The notes beneath the pieces are model-generated. The model did not search any database, was not told where the DNA came from, and saw only the letters and a list, made by a program, of their open reading frames with translations. Position numbers and translations under genes: made by a program. This document shows, piece by piece, positions 22,001 to 31,900 of a DNA stretch of 58,279 bases; the first letter of the stretch is position 1; each line of letters starts with the position of its first letter. The DNA is from Pseudosporangium ferrugineum. GTDB taxonomy: Bacteria; Actinomycetota; Actinomycetes; Mycobacteriales; Micromonosporaceae. Where the stretch lies: contig NZ_PVZG01000027.1 of assembly GCF_003002065.1 (NCBI RefSeq), positions 1-58,279 of the forward strand, written 5' to 3'.

Positions 22001-25000
22001 AGGTCGCGCCAGGCGCCGTCGGCCGTCACCCGGAACGGCACGGTGTTGAGGAACAGCCCGGCGACCGACTCGCCGCCGTGCTCCTCGACGCGGCCACTGT
22101 GCTCGTAGCCGGTGAGCACGTCGTCCTCGCCGGTGACGAACGACAACACGGCCGCATGCGCGGCGAGCAGCACCGACTTCACCGGTACGCGCAGGTCCCC
22201 GGCCAGCCGCACGACCGCGTCGGACAACGCGCCCGGCACAACGGCCTGGTGCATCACCAGGGACGGCGCTTCCGGGTCGGCCACCAGGCGCGGCAACTGG
22301 CTGGGTGCGCCACCGGCAAGGAGGCCCGACCAGAAGTCGCGGTGGGACGGGTCGCGCTCGTCCGCCTGTTCCAGCTCGATGAAGCGGTCGTAGCCGGGAC
22401 CGCCGGGCGCCTGCGTACCAGCTCCGGCGTACGCGGCGAACAGATCCCGGACGAGTGTGCTCACGCTCCAGCCGTCCAGGGCGGCGGCGTGGTAGCTCAG
22501 ATGGACGAAGTACTCGCCGTCGCACCGGTGCACGATGATCCGCAACGGGCCCGGCCGCTCCAGCACGATCGGACGAGCCAGCTCGGCCGCCGCCAGACCG
22601 GCCACCGAACGGTCGGCGACGTCCGCCCGGGCGTCGCGCAGGTCGACGATGGTCAGGGGACGGGCGATGGCCCGGTGCACCAGCTGCAACGGCTGGCTGT
22701 ATCCGCTCGGGTGCAGCGACGTCCGAAGCATCGGATGCCGCGCCACCAGCGCGTCGACCGCGGCGGTGAACCGATCGGGGTCGAGCTCTCCGGCGACCCG
22801 GAACGTGGCGACGTCGTGGTAGAGATCGTCGTCGCCGGCCGCGCACTCGTACAGAATTCCTGCCTGCAACACGCTCAACGGGTAGGCGTCCTCGACGCCC
22901 GGCGGAAGCTGGGCGCGGTCGGCGTCGGAAACGAGCCGGTACGGCACGGCCACCGGTTCGGCCGCCGCGCTCACCTGCAGAAGCCCGGCCAGCTCGGCGA
23001 TCGTCGGATGGGCGAACAGCTGCTGGAAGCTGAGGTCCAGCCCGGCCGACCGCAGCGCGGCGAGCACCGAGATGAACCGGATCGAGTCGCCGCCCAGGGT
23101 GAAGAAGTTGTCCCGGATACTAACCTTCTCCACTCCGAGGGCGGCCTGCCAGATCTCGGCCAGCAGCCGTTCCCGGTCGTCACGCGGCGCCTCCCAGACC
23201 GCTTCCGCGGCCGGGCGGGGCAGGGCGGACGGGTCGCGCTTGCCGTTGCGGCCGGTCGGGATGGCCGGCACGGCCACGATGGACGCCGGCACCATGTACG
23301 CCGGAAGCGTGGCCAGCAGCTTGGCTCGGACCGCGCCGACCACCGACGCCTCGGCCGCCAGATAGAGGCAGAGCCGGGCGGCGTCCGACTCGCCGAGCAC
23401 GACGGCGGCCGCCTGGCCTACACCCGGCACCTGGGCCGCGACGTGCTCGATCTCGCCGAGCTCGATCCGGTATCCGCGCAGTTTGACCTGGTGGTCGATC
23501 CGGCCCAGGAACTCCAGCGTGCCGTCGCCGGTCCACCGGGCGAGGTCGCCGGTGCGATAGAGCCGTTCGCCGGCACCGAACGGATGGGGTACGAACGCGG
23601 CGGCCGTGAGGGCCGGGTCACCCAGATAGCCGCGGGCCAGGCCAACTCCCCCGATGTGCAACTCACCCGGAGCGCCGAGCGGAGCCGGTGCGCCGGTCGG
23701 GTCGAGCACGTACAGCTGAATGTTGTCGATCGGCCGCCCGATCGGGATCGGCCGGTCCAGCCGCAGATCGGTGGTGTCCTGCACCGTCACGTCGATGGCG
23801 GCCTCGGTCGGGCCGTACAGGTTGACGAGCCGGGCGTCGCCGCCGGCTGCGACCGTGTCGCGGAAGCCCGCCACCTGACGCGCGGTCAGCGATTCGCCGC
23901 TGGCGAAGACCCACCGCAGCGAGCCGAGCGAGTCGCCTCCGCCGGCCGATTCGAGATAACCGGTGAAGGCGCCCAGCATCGACGGCACGAAGTGGGTCAC
24001 GGTCACCCGGTCCGCAGCGATCCGGGCAGCGATCCGGGCGGGGTCGCGCTCGTCGCCCTCGGGCAGCGTCACCACCGCCGCTCCGGCGATCGACCACCAG
24101 AACAGCTCCCACACCGACACGTCGAAACTCGTCGAGGTCTTGTGCAAAATGACGTCGTCGCCGGTCAGCGGGAACATCCGCTGCATCCAGTTCAGGCGGT
24201 TGACCACGGCCCGGTGGCTCACGCCGACGCCCTTGGGGCGTCCGGTGGAGCCGGACGTGAAAATGACGTAACACAGGTCGTCCGGTCCGACCGTCACCGC
24301 CGGGGCGGTGGCCGGCCCGGTCCAGATCGACTCGTCGTCGAGCGGAACCTCGACGACGCCCGCCGGCGCCGGTCCGGTGCCGGTCGCACCGGTCACCACC
24401 GCTCGCGCCGAGGCCTGACGCAGCATCGTCTCCCGGCGCGCGACCGGCGCTGCCGGGTCCAGCGGGAGGTAGGCGGCGCCGGCCCGCAGCACGGCATGGA
24501 CCGCCACGATGAAGCCGGCCGATCGGGGCACGCTGACGCCGACGACGTCGCCCCGGCCCACGCCGCATCCGACCAGCCGGTGGGCCAGCTGGTCGGCCCG
24601 CCGGTCGAGTTCGCCGTAGGTCAGACCGTCGTCGAGGACGGCAGGCGAGCCGGGACTGCGCTCGGCCGCCGCGCGCAGATACCCGTGCAGCACGGCATCG
24701 CCGGGGAACGACGTCGCGGTGTCGTTGGCCGCGGCGACGACCATCAGTTCCTCCGGGGTGGCCGCCAGCACCGCGCCGATCGTCGTCTGGACGTCGAGCG
24801 CGGCGGCCGCGCTCGCGGCGGCGAAACCGTCGAGCAGGCGGCGGCCGGTGTCCTCGGTCAGCAGATCGCAGCGGTAGGTGAGGCGGACACGGGCGGTATC
24901 GCCGGTCCCCACCTCGAACAACGCCACCGCACCGGCGTTCGCGGCCGCGTCGGACGTCATCTCGCCGTCGACCGACACCGCGAAGTCGGCGGTCGCCGGA

Positions 25001-25344
25001 CCGGGAGCGGCCTCGAGCATCGCCGTCCTGAGCGCGACGAGCCGGACCGCGAAGGTGTCACCGGCCGGCACGGGCACGCTGATCGCCATCACCGGGTCAC
25101 CCGGACGCGGGCCGGCGGCGAGCACGGACACGGTGCCGGCTCCGGTGGCCCGGGCCGCGGTCACAGCCGCGGCGGCCAGCGCGACCAACCGCGCGAGGGC
25201 GCGATCGGACCGGGTGAGCGTGGTCAGCGCAGCGCAGACCCCATCGTCGTGGACATGCTCGAGGTGTGCGAACCGAGCCGGACCGCCGTCGGGCAGCCGG
25301 TCGCGGGAGAGCGCCGACACTCCGCCGGCCGCATCGATCGTCAT
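19060..25344 (-). CDS. Dimodular NRPS: C*(remnant)-A(Ser)-T-C-A(Dap/Dab)-T-TE
   Basis: This is a 2,094-aa synthetase. Residues 1-~215 resemble only the C-terminal part of a condensation domain, without HHxxxDG. Module 1: A domain (~230-730), hand-read code DVWHFSLIDK, a Ser code; carrier GGDS near 750. The full condensation domain has YHAAALDG near 955, keeping the second (catalytic) His but with Tyr for the first. Module 2: A domain (~1220-1720), code DIWEVTADDK, very close to the 2,4-diaminobutyrate code DIWELTADDK; carrier GGHS near 1796. The thioesterase has GHSAGT near 1929 and a distal His (EDGGHYL). With sbnA/sbnB directly downstream, L-Dap is the natural candidate for module 2. One base separates it from the Val-type A-T-C gene upstream. 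Confidence 0.95.
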   Translation of the reverse strand: MTIDAAGGVSALSRDRLPDGGPARFAHLEHVHDDGVCAALTTLTRSDRALARLVALAAAAVTAARATGAGTVSVLAAGPRPGDPVMAISVPVPAGDTFAVRLVALRTAMLEAAPGPATADFAVSVDGEMTSDAAANAGAVALFEVGTGDTARVRLTYRCDLLTEDTGRRLLDGFAAASAAAALDVQTTIGAVLAATPEELMVVAAANDTATSFPGDAVLHGYLRAAAERSPGSPAVLDDGLTYGELDRRADQLAHRLVGCGVGRGDVVGVSVPRSAGFIVAVHAVLRAGAAYLPLDPAAPVARRETMLRQASARAVVTGATGTGPAPAGVVEVPLDDESIWTGPATAPAVTVGPDDLCYVIFTSGSTGRPKGVGVSHRAVVNRLNWMQRMFPLTGDDVILHKTSTSFDVSVWELFWWSIAGAAVVTLPEGDERDPARIAARIAADRVTVTHFVPSMLGAFTGYLESAGGGDSLGSLRWVFASGESLTARQVAGFRDTVAAGGDARLVNLYGPTEAAIDVTVQDTTDLRLDRPIPIGRPIDNIQLYVLDPTGAPAPLGAPGELHIGGVGLARGYLGDPALTAAAFVPHPFGAGERLYRTGDLARWTGDGTLEFLGRIDHQVKLRGYRIELGEIEHVAAQVPGVGQAAAVVLGESDAARLCLYLAAEASVVGAVRAKLLATLPAYMVPASIVAVPAIPTGRNGKRDPSALPRPAAEAVWEAPRDDRERLLAEIWQAALGVEKVSIRDNFFTLGGDSIRFISVLAALRSAGLDLSFQQLFAHPTIAELAGLLQVSAAAEPVAVPYRLVSDADRAQLPPGVEDAYPLSVLQAGILYECAAGDDDLYHDVATFRVAGELDPDRFTAAVDALVARHPMLRTSLHPSGYSQPLQLVHRAIARPLTIVDLRDARADVADRSVAGLAAAELARPIVLERPGPLRIIVHRCDGEYFVHLSYHAAALDGWSVSTLVRDLFAAYAGAGTQAPGGPGYDRFIELEQADERDPSHRDFWSGLLAGGAPSQLPRLVADPEAPSLVMHQAVVPGALSDAVVRLAGDLRVPVKSVLLAAHAAVLSFVTGEDDVLTGYEHSGRVEEHGGESVAGLFLNTVPFRVTADGAWRDLVQAVYAAESRLLPYRRYPMARMLRDQNRREPLFETVFNFTHFHVLRELRDTWGIEPRRTAIFSRTGYPFRAEFWQDAVADDVGFALHYDGQQFTAGQIERYAGYYLRALELMTAAPEAGIRSMTLVSAAEQRFLAGARSGPRVPLGDETAVDLIARWIRERPGEVAVSCGPASLTYAQLDRRVDQVQALLAGAGVSAGDVVAVPMRRGLDWAVSVLAVLRRGAVYLPMDPDDPIERLRGMLDRAGGRHVLTTAGLGQALTGLGAQCLFVEDAPVDVRVAARPVRPDDIAYIIFTSGSTGRPKGAVVNHRGMLNHLRSKVEDLGLTGRDRIAQLAPACFDISVWQLLAAWLVGGRTVIYPDDAVRDLGAFADGLSADAVTVAETVPSYLDALLEAAAPAGWPDLRYMVVTGEALPVQLVSDWFSRYEIPLVNAYGPTEASDDVTHHVVHGPVRGDRVPVGRPIRNTAIHVVGPDGRPMPTGSFGEVCVTGAGVGYGYINDPARTAAVFGPNPYDDLSPVLYRTGDIGRYLPDGTIDVAGRDDHQVKIRGYRIELTEVESVLAAQPGVANPVVIVARKGDQPRLVAFHTGPAGDDDPGVMAGLAARLPHYMVPDRLVALPALPLTANGKIDRATLTLRAPAPARVAHEPAATAYEAEVIALFAEVLGLPADQVGATDSFFDLGGHSLAAMRVAARLGGLGHVAELIRHPDARSLCRRLARPHESALLAEVPGVSGDSGTGRHALVYVPFAAGGVVTAVLLARAARARPDPVPTYAVDLPARAAGDEQTHPGVAALADRLAAELCATAADRITIVGHSAGTALALATALALQRLGRPVRHLMLVGKVLGEADRTGAVDDMVGLGDTDAVGWLVRNTGFAWAEHLSAADRRDLATALRADVVSARAYLATVLRDPAAHRLTAPTTVVLASDDPVTAGREAAAADWAELAADLRTAVLEDGGHYLQSTRPEALVELALAQFEGK

Positions 25345-25345
25345 C

Positions 25346-28300
25346 TCAACAGTCCTCGAAATCGAATGCCGGAAGATCGGACACCGGCAGGCGGCGGTGG
25401 ACCACGACGTCCGGGTCGTCGACGATCTCGTCCAGCACGGCCAGATACTCGTCGAGCAGGCGGCTCGCGTGGTCCCGGTCGAAGACGGCCGACGCGTACT
25501 CGAGGTCGACGATCAGCGCGTCGGGCATCGGATGAACCTGCAGGTTGAGGTCGAAACGCGCGTGCCCGGTCGGCAGCAGGTCGACCGAGGCGGTCAGCGC
25601 GCCGGACCGAAATTCATACATCGGGATCGCGTGCAGCGCGAAGAACACGTCGAAGAGCGGCGTACGCGCCGGATCCCGGTGCCGGCCCAGCCGGTCGACC
25701 AACACGTCGAACGGGTACGCCTGGTGGTCCAGCGCGGCGCGGCGCCGGCGGTCGACCTCGGCCAGCAGCTCGGCCACGGTGGCGCCGACCGGCACGTCCA
25801 CCCGCAGGCACACGGTGTTGACGAACATGCCGACGGTGCGCTCGAAGGCGGGATCGACCCGGCCGTGCATCGGCACGCCGACCGCGATGTCGGTGGCCTT
25901 CGCGATGCGGGCCAGCAACGTCACGTACGCGGCGAACAGCACGGTGAACGGCGTGGTTCCCCGGCGGCGGGCGAGGGCGTCGACGGCGGCCGATCGTTCG
26001 ACCGGCCGGGTCCGCCGTACCACCCCGCCGCGGTCGTCGCGCCGAGCCGGCAACGGCCGGTCGTAGGGCAGGGCGAGACGTGGTGGCGGGTCCCGGAACA
26101 CGCCGGTCCAGAAGGCGGCGTCGCCGTGCGGGTCTGCGGCCAGTCGCTGGGTATGCCAGGCGGTGGCCTCCCGGTAGGTCGGCGCGGGCGCCGGCCGGGT
26201 CGTCCCGGCGTATTCGCCGAGGAAGTCCTCGACGAACAGCCGCAGCGAGATCCCGTCGAACACGACGTGGTGAACATCGATGTGGAGCTCGTGCCGCTCC
26301 GGGCCGAGCCGGACGAGCCGGGCCCGCACCAGCGGGGAGTCGCCGGGCGCGAACGGCCGGAAGAACGGCGGGTCGTCCCCGGCCGCCGGCCGGGGAAGAT
26401 ATTCGAACGCCGGCGGCGCCGATTCGCCGACCGCCCGGCGTGGCCCCTCGGGGGACAGTTCGAAGTGGCCATCGAACACATCGTGCCGCGCAACCACCGC
26501 TGACAACGCGTCGCGCACCCGGTCCGGGTCCACCGGTCCACGCAGGTCGATCCGGAACGGGATGTTGTACGCCAGGGAATCCGGATCGGTCAGCCACCGC
26601 GTGTAGAGGGCGCGCTGCGCCGGGTGCAGTCCGGCCGTGGGCGGCGCGGGCGCGGGCCCCGGCCGGGTGGCGACGCCCGCCCGGTCGATCTGGCTGGTCA
26701 TCTCGGCCAGGTCGCGGGCGCCCATCAGTGCGCCGAGCGGCACCTCGACGCCGAGGCGGTGGGCGATGCGGCCGGCCAGACGGCCGAAGGCCAGAGAATC
26801 CCCACCGAGTCCCAGGAACGAGGACGCCGGACCGATGTCGGACGCCGGCACCCGGAGGATCTCGGCCCACAAGCCGGCGAGGGCACTCAACGTGGTGCTC
26901 GGGTCGCTGTCGGGAACGCGGCCCGGCCGGTCGGCCGGAGCGGTCCCCGTGTCGCCACGGCCGGGATCGGGCAGCGCACGCCAGTCGACCTTGCCGGTCG
27001 GCCCGAGCGGAAGGCGGGGCAGCACCACCACGCGCTGCGGGCACAGATAGGGCGGCAGCTGGGCACGCAGCTGGGCCAGGACGGCCTGCGGCTCGACCGG
27101 ACCGACCACGTACGACACCAGTCGCGGGCCCGTCCCCGGGGTGTCGAACAGCCGGGTCCACGCCGATCGCACACCGGGCAGCCGGAGCAGCACCGCGTCC
27201 ACCCCGCGCGGCTGCACGAGGCGTCCGGAGATCTTGACCTGGTCGTCGGTGCGGCCGTGGAAGAGCAGCACGCCGTCGGCCCGCCGGCACACGCGGTCGC
27301 CGGTGCGATACCAGCGGGCGCCGTCGCGGACCACGAACCGCTCCGCGGTCAGGACCGGGTCGCCGAGATAGCCGCGGGCCAGGCCGGAGCCACCGACCCA
27401 CAGCTCGCCCTCGGTGCCGTCCGGCGCGGGGGCCCCGCCGTCATCGACGACCAGGGCCGTCGTGCCGCGGATCGGCCGGCCGATCGGCAGGGGGTCGGGC
27501 ACCTCGGCCGGCACCGGATACACAGTGGAAAAGGTTGTGTTCTCGGTGGGACCGTACCCGTTGAGCAGCCTCAGTTCCGGATTGATCGCCCGCAGCCGCC
27601 GGACGTGCGCCGCGGACACCACGTCGCCGCCGGTGATCAAGGTGTTGAGGGTGGCCAGCTCGGCCGGCGCCTCGTCGACGATCTGATGGAACAACGGTGC
27701 GGTCAACCACGCCATGGTGACCTGCCGGGCGCGGAGGAGTGCACCGAGCGCGGAGGGGACGACGAGCGCCTCGTCGGAGATCACGTGCAGGCTGCCACCG
27801 TTGAGCAGCGCACCCCACAGTTCGAAGGTGGCGGCGTCGAACTCCAGCGCGGCACCGTGCAGGATCCGCTGGTCGGGACCGAACGGCGCATAGTCGGTGC
27901 CGGTGACCAGCCGGACGACCCCGCGGTGCTCAACCATCACGCCCTTGGGCGTGCCGGTGGTACCCGAGGTGAACATGACGTAGGCGAGCCGGGAGGCGGA
28001 GCCCGTGGCCGGCTCGACCGGCGGGGATCCGGCCGGGATGCCGGTGACGTCGGTGACCGGGCAGCGGCCGGACAGTGCTTCCGCGACCTGATCGCGGGCC
28101 GCGGCCGACCCGACCAGCATGTGCCGAAAACCGGCCAGTGCGTGGATCCGGCGCAGTCGCGCCGCCGGTTCCCGAGGGCTCAGCGGCACGTACACCGCGC
28201 CGGCGAGGGTCACACCGACTATCGCCGCGACCGCGTCAATCGACCGGTCGATCACCGTGCCGACCAGATGCCCGGGGCAAACACCCTGACGTGTCAGTTC

Positions 28301-28438
28301 ATTGGCCACATCACAGGCCCGATGGTAAAGCTCACGGTAGGTAAGCCGAGCATCTCCACCGTCAGTTACTGCAAGAGCCTCTGGCGATCGAGTCACCTGG
28401 CCGACGAAGAGAGCTCCTATGGACGAGGCAACGCTCAT
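25346..28438 (-). CDS. NRPS A(Val)-T-C
   Basis: This 1,030-aa protein contains an adenylation domain (~10-500), a carrier (LGLGGDSLAF, Ser near 545) and a condensation domain with HHVVFDG near 724. The hand-read code DAFWIGGTFK is a textbook Val code. Starting with A and ending with C, it looks like an initiation protein that hands Val to the downstream C*-A-T-C-A-T-TE enzyme, whose own N-terminal C domain is only a remnant; the two may function as a split pair. The start is chosen at ATG 28438 (MSVASSIGALF) where homology-like sequence begins. The upstream frame to 28501 lies in the promoter region. It is the first gene of the leftward unit. Confidence 0.93.
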   Translation of the reverse strand: MSVASSIGALFVGQVTRSPEALAVTDGGDARLTYRELYHRACDVANELTRQGVCPGHLVGTVIDRSIDAVAAIVGVTLAGAVYVPLSPREPAARLRRIHALAGFRHMLVGSAAARDQVAEALSGRCPVTDVTGIPAGSPPVEPATGSASRLAYVMFTSGTTGTPKGVMVEHRGVVRLVTGTDYAPFGPDQRILHGAALEFDAATFELWGALLNGGSLHVISDEALVVPSALGALLRARQVTMAWLTAPLFHQIVDEAPAELATLNTLITGGDVVSAAHVRRLRAINPELRLLNGYGPTENTTFSTVYPVPAEVPDPLPIGRPIRGTTALVVDDGGAPAPDGTEGELWVGGSGLARGYLGDPVLTAERFVVRDGARWYRTGDRVCRRADGVLLFHGRTDDQVKISGRLVQPRGVDAVLLRLPGVRSAWTRLFDTPGTGPRLVSYVVGPVEPQAVLAQLRAQLPPYLCPQRVVVLPRLPLGPTGKVDWRALPDPGRGDTGTAPADRPGRVPDSDPSTTLSALAGLWAEILRVPASDIGPASSFLGLGGDSLAFGRLAGRIAHRLGVEVPLGALMGARDLAEMTSQIDRAGVATRPGPAPAPPTAGLHPAQRALYTRWLTDPDSLAYNIPFRIDLRGPVDPDRVRDALSAVVARHDVFDGHFELSPEGPRRAVGESAPPAFEYLPRPAAGDDPPFFRPFAPGDSPLVRARLVRLGPERHELHIDVHHVVFDGISLRLFVEDFLGEYAGTTRPAPAPTYREATAWHTQRLAADPHGDAAFWTGVFRDPPPRLALPYDRPLPARRDDRGGVVRRTRPVERSAAVDALARRRGTTPFTVLFAAYVTLLARIAKATDIAVGVPMHGRVDPAFERTVGMFVNTVCLRVDVPVGATVAELLAEVDRRRRAALDHQAYPFDVLVDRLGRHRDPARTPLFDVFFALHAIPMYEFRSGALTASVDLLPTGHARFDLNLQVHPMPDALIVDLEYASAVFDRDHASRLLDEYLAVLDEIVDDPDVVVHRRLPVSDLPAFDFEDC

Positions 28439-28916
28439 CCGGCGGCACTTCTCATTCCGATATCTCCCCGTGTATACCAACATCAGAACGCAATAACGCA
28501 CGCCTGATCGTCAATCCAAATCGCTTCCGGAAATTGACACCGGTTCGCGATCAACGGACTCTCTGGTGATGTGCCATTTGGAGCATTCCGGCGTCAACCC
28601 TAGGTGATGAGCGCGGGGTTCGCAACCCCGCGCTCCCGGCTGCCGCGCCGCCGACAGCGGGTCCGACTAGGGACGCGGGGCGGGCTCGCCGAGCCGATTC
28701 TCCTGCTACGAGGCGGTGCGACTAGGCATTGACCTAGGTCTTCGTTCGCCCATCGCCGTGCAGTTATCTAGTCCTGCATATAGCTAGACAGTCATCAATA
28801 CAGCCAGGTCAGCGACCATGCAGCGGAGGCGCCGATGCCGGGTAGCAAAAAGGCGGAGGCCGAGGTATGGTGCCTGGGTCTCGCTGAGCGAGAGTGAAAT
28901 TCAACGGGGAGAAGTG
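28439..28916. promoter_or_regulatory. Divergent promoter region between the two NRPS units
   Basis: This 478-bp, relatively A/T-rich stretch lies between the start codons of two divergently oriented synthetase genes, so promoters in both directions are expected. Leftward, TATACA (minus strand of 28471-28476) about 35 bases before the start codon is a possible -10. Rightward, TATCTAG and GCATATAGCTAG near 28767-28787 are A/T-rich candidates. A perfect palindrome GACCTAGGTC lies at 28731-28740, CCTAGGT recurs near 28599, and CGACTAGG occurs twice (near 28664 and 28719). These CTAG-containing repeats could be operator sites. No cluster regulator gene was found. Confidence 0.55.
28609..28635. promoter_or_regulatory. 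Perfect 12-bp hairpin in the divergent promoter region
   Basis: GAGCGCGGGGTT (28609-28620) and AACCCCGCGCTC (28624-28635) pair completely around a CGC loop. No T-tract follows on either strand and no gene ends here, so a simple terminator is unlikely. It may be an operator, an attenuator in a leader, or a roadblock separating the two promoters. The structure is certain; the role is unknown. Confidence 0.5.
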
Positions 28917-31900
28917 ATGCCGATGGTGGGCGCTGCGCTGCCTTGGACAAATACGCCGACCTGCATTCTTGTCAAATCTCGACAAGACCCGGGCGGTCGG
29001 CTGATACACGAAAACCTCGCCATTTGGGCGGCACAGGATCCTGGCCGCCCCGCAGTGCATTGGCGTGGTTCGACTTACAGCTATGCCGAGATAGATGCCA
29101 TTGCCGAGGACACCCGAGCGGCCGTTTCAAAAATGGGACTGCCGCCGCGATCCGCCGTGGGCGTGTGCATGGCCAGATCCCCGACGCTCATCGGAGTGCT
29201 CCACGGGATACTCCGAGCCGGCTGTTTCTACGTGCCTCTGGATCCCGCCTATCCGCCGGACCGGACCGCCTACATGCTGGCCGATTCGGGAGCGCGAGTG
29301 GTTTTCGAGGACGACGAGCCTGGCCAGCCTCGATTACGCTCCGCTACCGGCGGTGAAGTCCTGACCACCACCGTCACGCAGCCGCCTCCAGCGAGAGACA
29401 CCACCGACGCGGAACCGGCTTACGTCATCTACACCTCGGGGTCGACCGGACGGCCGAAGGGCGTCCTGATCGGGCACGGATCGGCCCGCGCCCTCGCCGA
29501 CTGGGCCGCCGGCACATTCGCCGCGGACATGGACGGGGTCCTCGCGTCCACCTCGATCTGCTTCGACCTTTCGATCTTTGAGATCTTCGGGACGTTCGCC
29601 GGCGGCGGACGGCTCGTTCTGGTCGACAACGTGCTCGACCTCGTCTCGCTGGACGAGACCGCGGGCGCGCGGCTGGTGAATTCGGTTCCCTCGGCCGTAC
29701 GAGAGGTGATCGACAGCGGCGCGCTGCCGCGATCGGTGCGGACGGTCTGCCTCGCCGGCGAGCGGTTCCCGGCGACGCTGGCCGAGGCGCTGTGGCGGCT
29801 GCCGGAAGTTACCCGGGTCTGCAACCTCTACGGCCCGTCGGAGGACACCACCTACAGCACCTGGGCCGACTTGGTGCCCGGGGCGCCGGGCGAACCGCCG
29901 ATCGGCCACCCGCTGCCGGGCACCCGTGGCTATGTGCTCAACCACGACCTGCGGGCGACCACCGACGGCGAACCCGGGGAGCTGTATCTGTCCGGCGACG
30001 GACTGGCGCTCGGCTATCTGGGCCGGCCGAGCGACACTGCCGCCGCTTTCCTGCCCGACCCGTTCGTCGGCACCCCCGGAGCTCGCATGTACCGCACCGG
30101 CGACCGCGTGCGGCGCCGGGCGGATGGCGTCCTCGAATACATCGGACGCTCCGACGACCAGGTGAAGGTGCGGGGCTTCCGGATCGAGCTGGGAGAGGTC
30201 AGCGCCGCGCTGCATCGCGTACCTGGGGTGCGGACGGCCTGCGCGACGGTGGTGACCGGCCCGTCCGGCGATCTTCGGCTTGCGGGCTATCTCGTCGCCG
30301 ACCGGCCCGGCGCGACCGACGATGCCGCCGTGCTCGCCCACCTGCGTACGTTCCTTCCTTCCGCGATGGTGCCGACCCTGCTCGTCTGGTGTGACCGCCT
30401 GCCGGTGACACCGAGCGGAAAGATCGACCGGGCTGCTCTGCCCCCACCGCGCTACGTCGCTGAGGCACCCGCGGAAGGTGGCGATCCGGTGGAGGCTGCG
30501 GTCGGGCGCGTCTGGCGGGAGTTGCTCTGCACCGTGCCCGCGCCCGACTCCGACTTCTTCGCCGACGGCGGCGACTCGCTCACCGCGCTACGGTTCGCGG
30601 CGCGGGTCGGCGCGGCAATCGGCCGGTCCGTGCCGTACACGCTGCTGCTGGAGCATCCGACCCTGGCCGCGGCCACGGCTTCGATCCGGTCGGCCCCGCC
30701 CGCGGCCGCTGAGGACGACCCGGCGGACGACGACCACATTGCCCCGCTCAGCGGCGCCCAACGGCGGCTCTGGGTCCTGCAGGAGATGGATCCGCAGGAC
30801 ACCGCATACCTGATCAATGTGGTGGTCGAGGTCGACGGCGTCGGTACAGTGGCGGAACTGACCGATGCGCTCGACCGGCTGGCCCGTCGGCACACCGCGC
30901 TACGAACGGCCTTTGTCGCCGGCCCCACCGGCGAACCGGCCCAGCTGGTCGCCCCGGCCCCGGCCCGTCGGCCCCGGGTCGAGCAGATCGGCCCCGCCGA
31001 CGACTTCGCCGAGCGCGCCGCCCGGCTCGCTGCCGCCGACTCGGCCCGCTCCATTCCGCTGGCCCGGCCCGGCCCGTGGCGAGCCGGCATCCTGGCCAAA
31101 GATGACGTGCCGGTCGCTCTCGTGCTGACCCTGCATCACATCATCTTCGACGGCTGGTCGCTCGCGATCCTGGTGAACGACCTCGGCCAGCTGCTGTCCG
31201 GCGAGGACGGTGGCGAACTACCCGGCGGGATCGCAGCGAGCGCCCGGCGCTGGACGGCCCGCGCGCGCACCGAGGCGGCGATCACAGCAGCCGAACGGCT
31301 GGCCTCGTCGGTACGCGATGCCCCGGCCGTCCTCGACCTGCCGGCGGACCGGACGGACGGCGAGGCGGAGGGCAACGACGCCGTTCAGTACCGCCGGACA
31401 CTCGATCCCGAGCTGGCGACGGCGGTCCGGGCGGCCGGCCAGGCCCAGGGTGCGACCTTGTACATGGTGGGCCTCGCCGCCTTCGGCGTCGCGCTCGGCG
31501 GCTGGTGCGGCCGGGACGATCTGCTGATCGGGTCCGCCTTCTCCGGGCGCACCGACGTCGCTGACGAGCCGCACGTCGGCTGCTTCGTCAACATGGTTCC
31601 GGTCCGGGTGCGGTTCGACCGGGCCGACCCCTGTTCGAAGCTGGTCGCCCGCGTGCGCGACAGCGCACTGTTCGCCACCCGCCACCAGGACGTGTCCTTC
31701 GAGCAGTTGGTCGAGCGGGTACGGCCGGTCCGCGTGCCCGGCCGAAATCCGCTGTACCAGGTGGCGTTCGGCGTCCAGGCCGACGCGCGTCCCGTCTATG
31801 CCCAAGGCGGGGTCCGGCTGCGCGGCCGTGAGGTGCCGGCCGCGAAGGCCCGGCTCGACCTGACCCTGTGGCTGGAGGCGGACGGCGACGCCATCGAGGC

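Noticed and set aside
28700..28760. An iron-regulator (IdeR/DmdR) box upstream of the NRPS genes
   Set aside because: TAGG/CCTAGG words are present but do not form the TTAGGTTAGGCTAACCTAA-type dyad, and no siderophore uptake genes are nearby.
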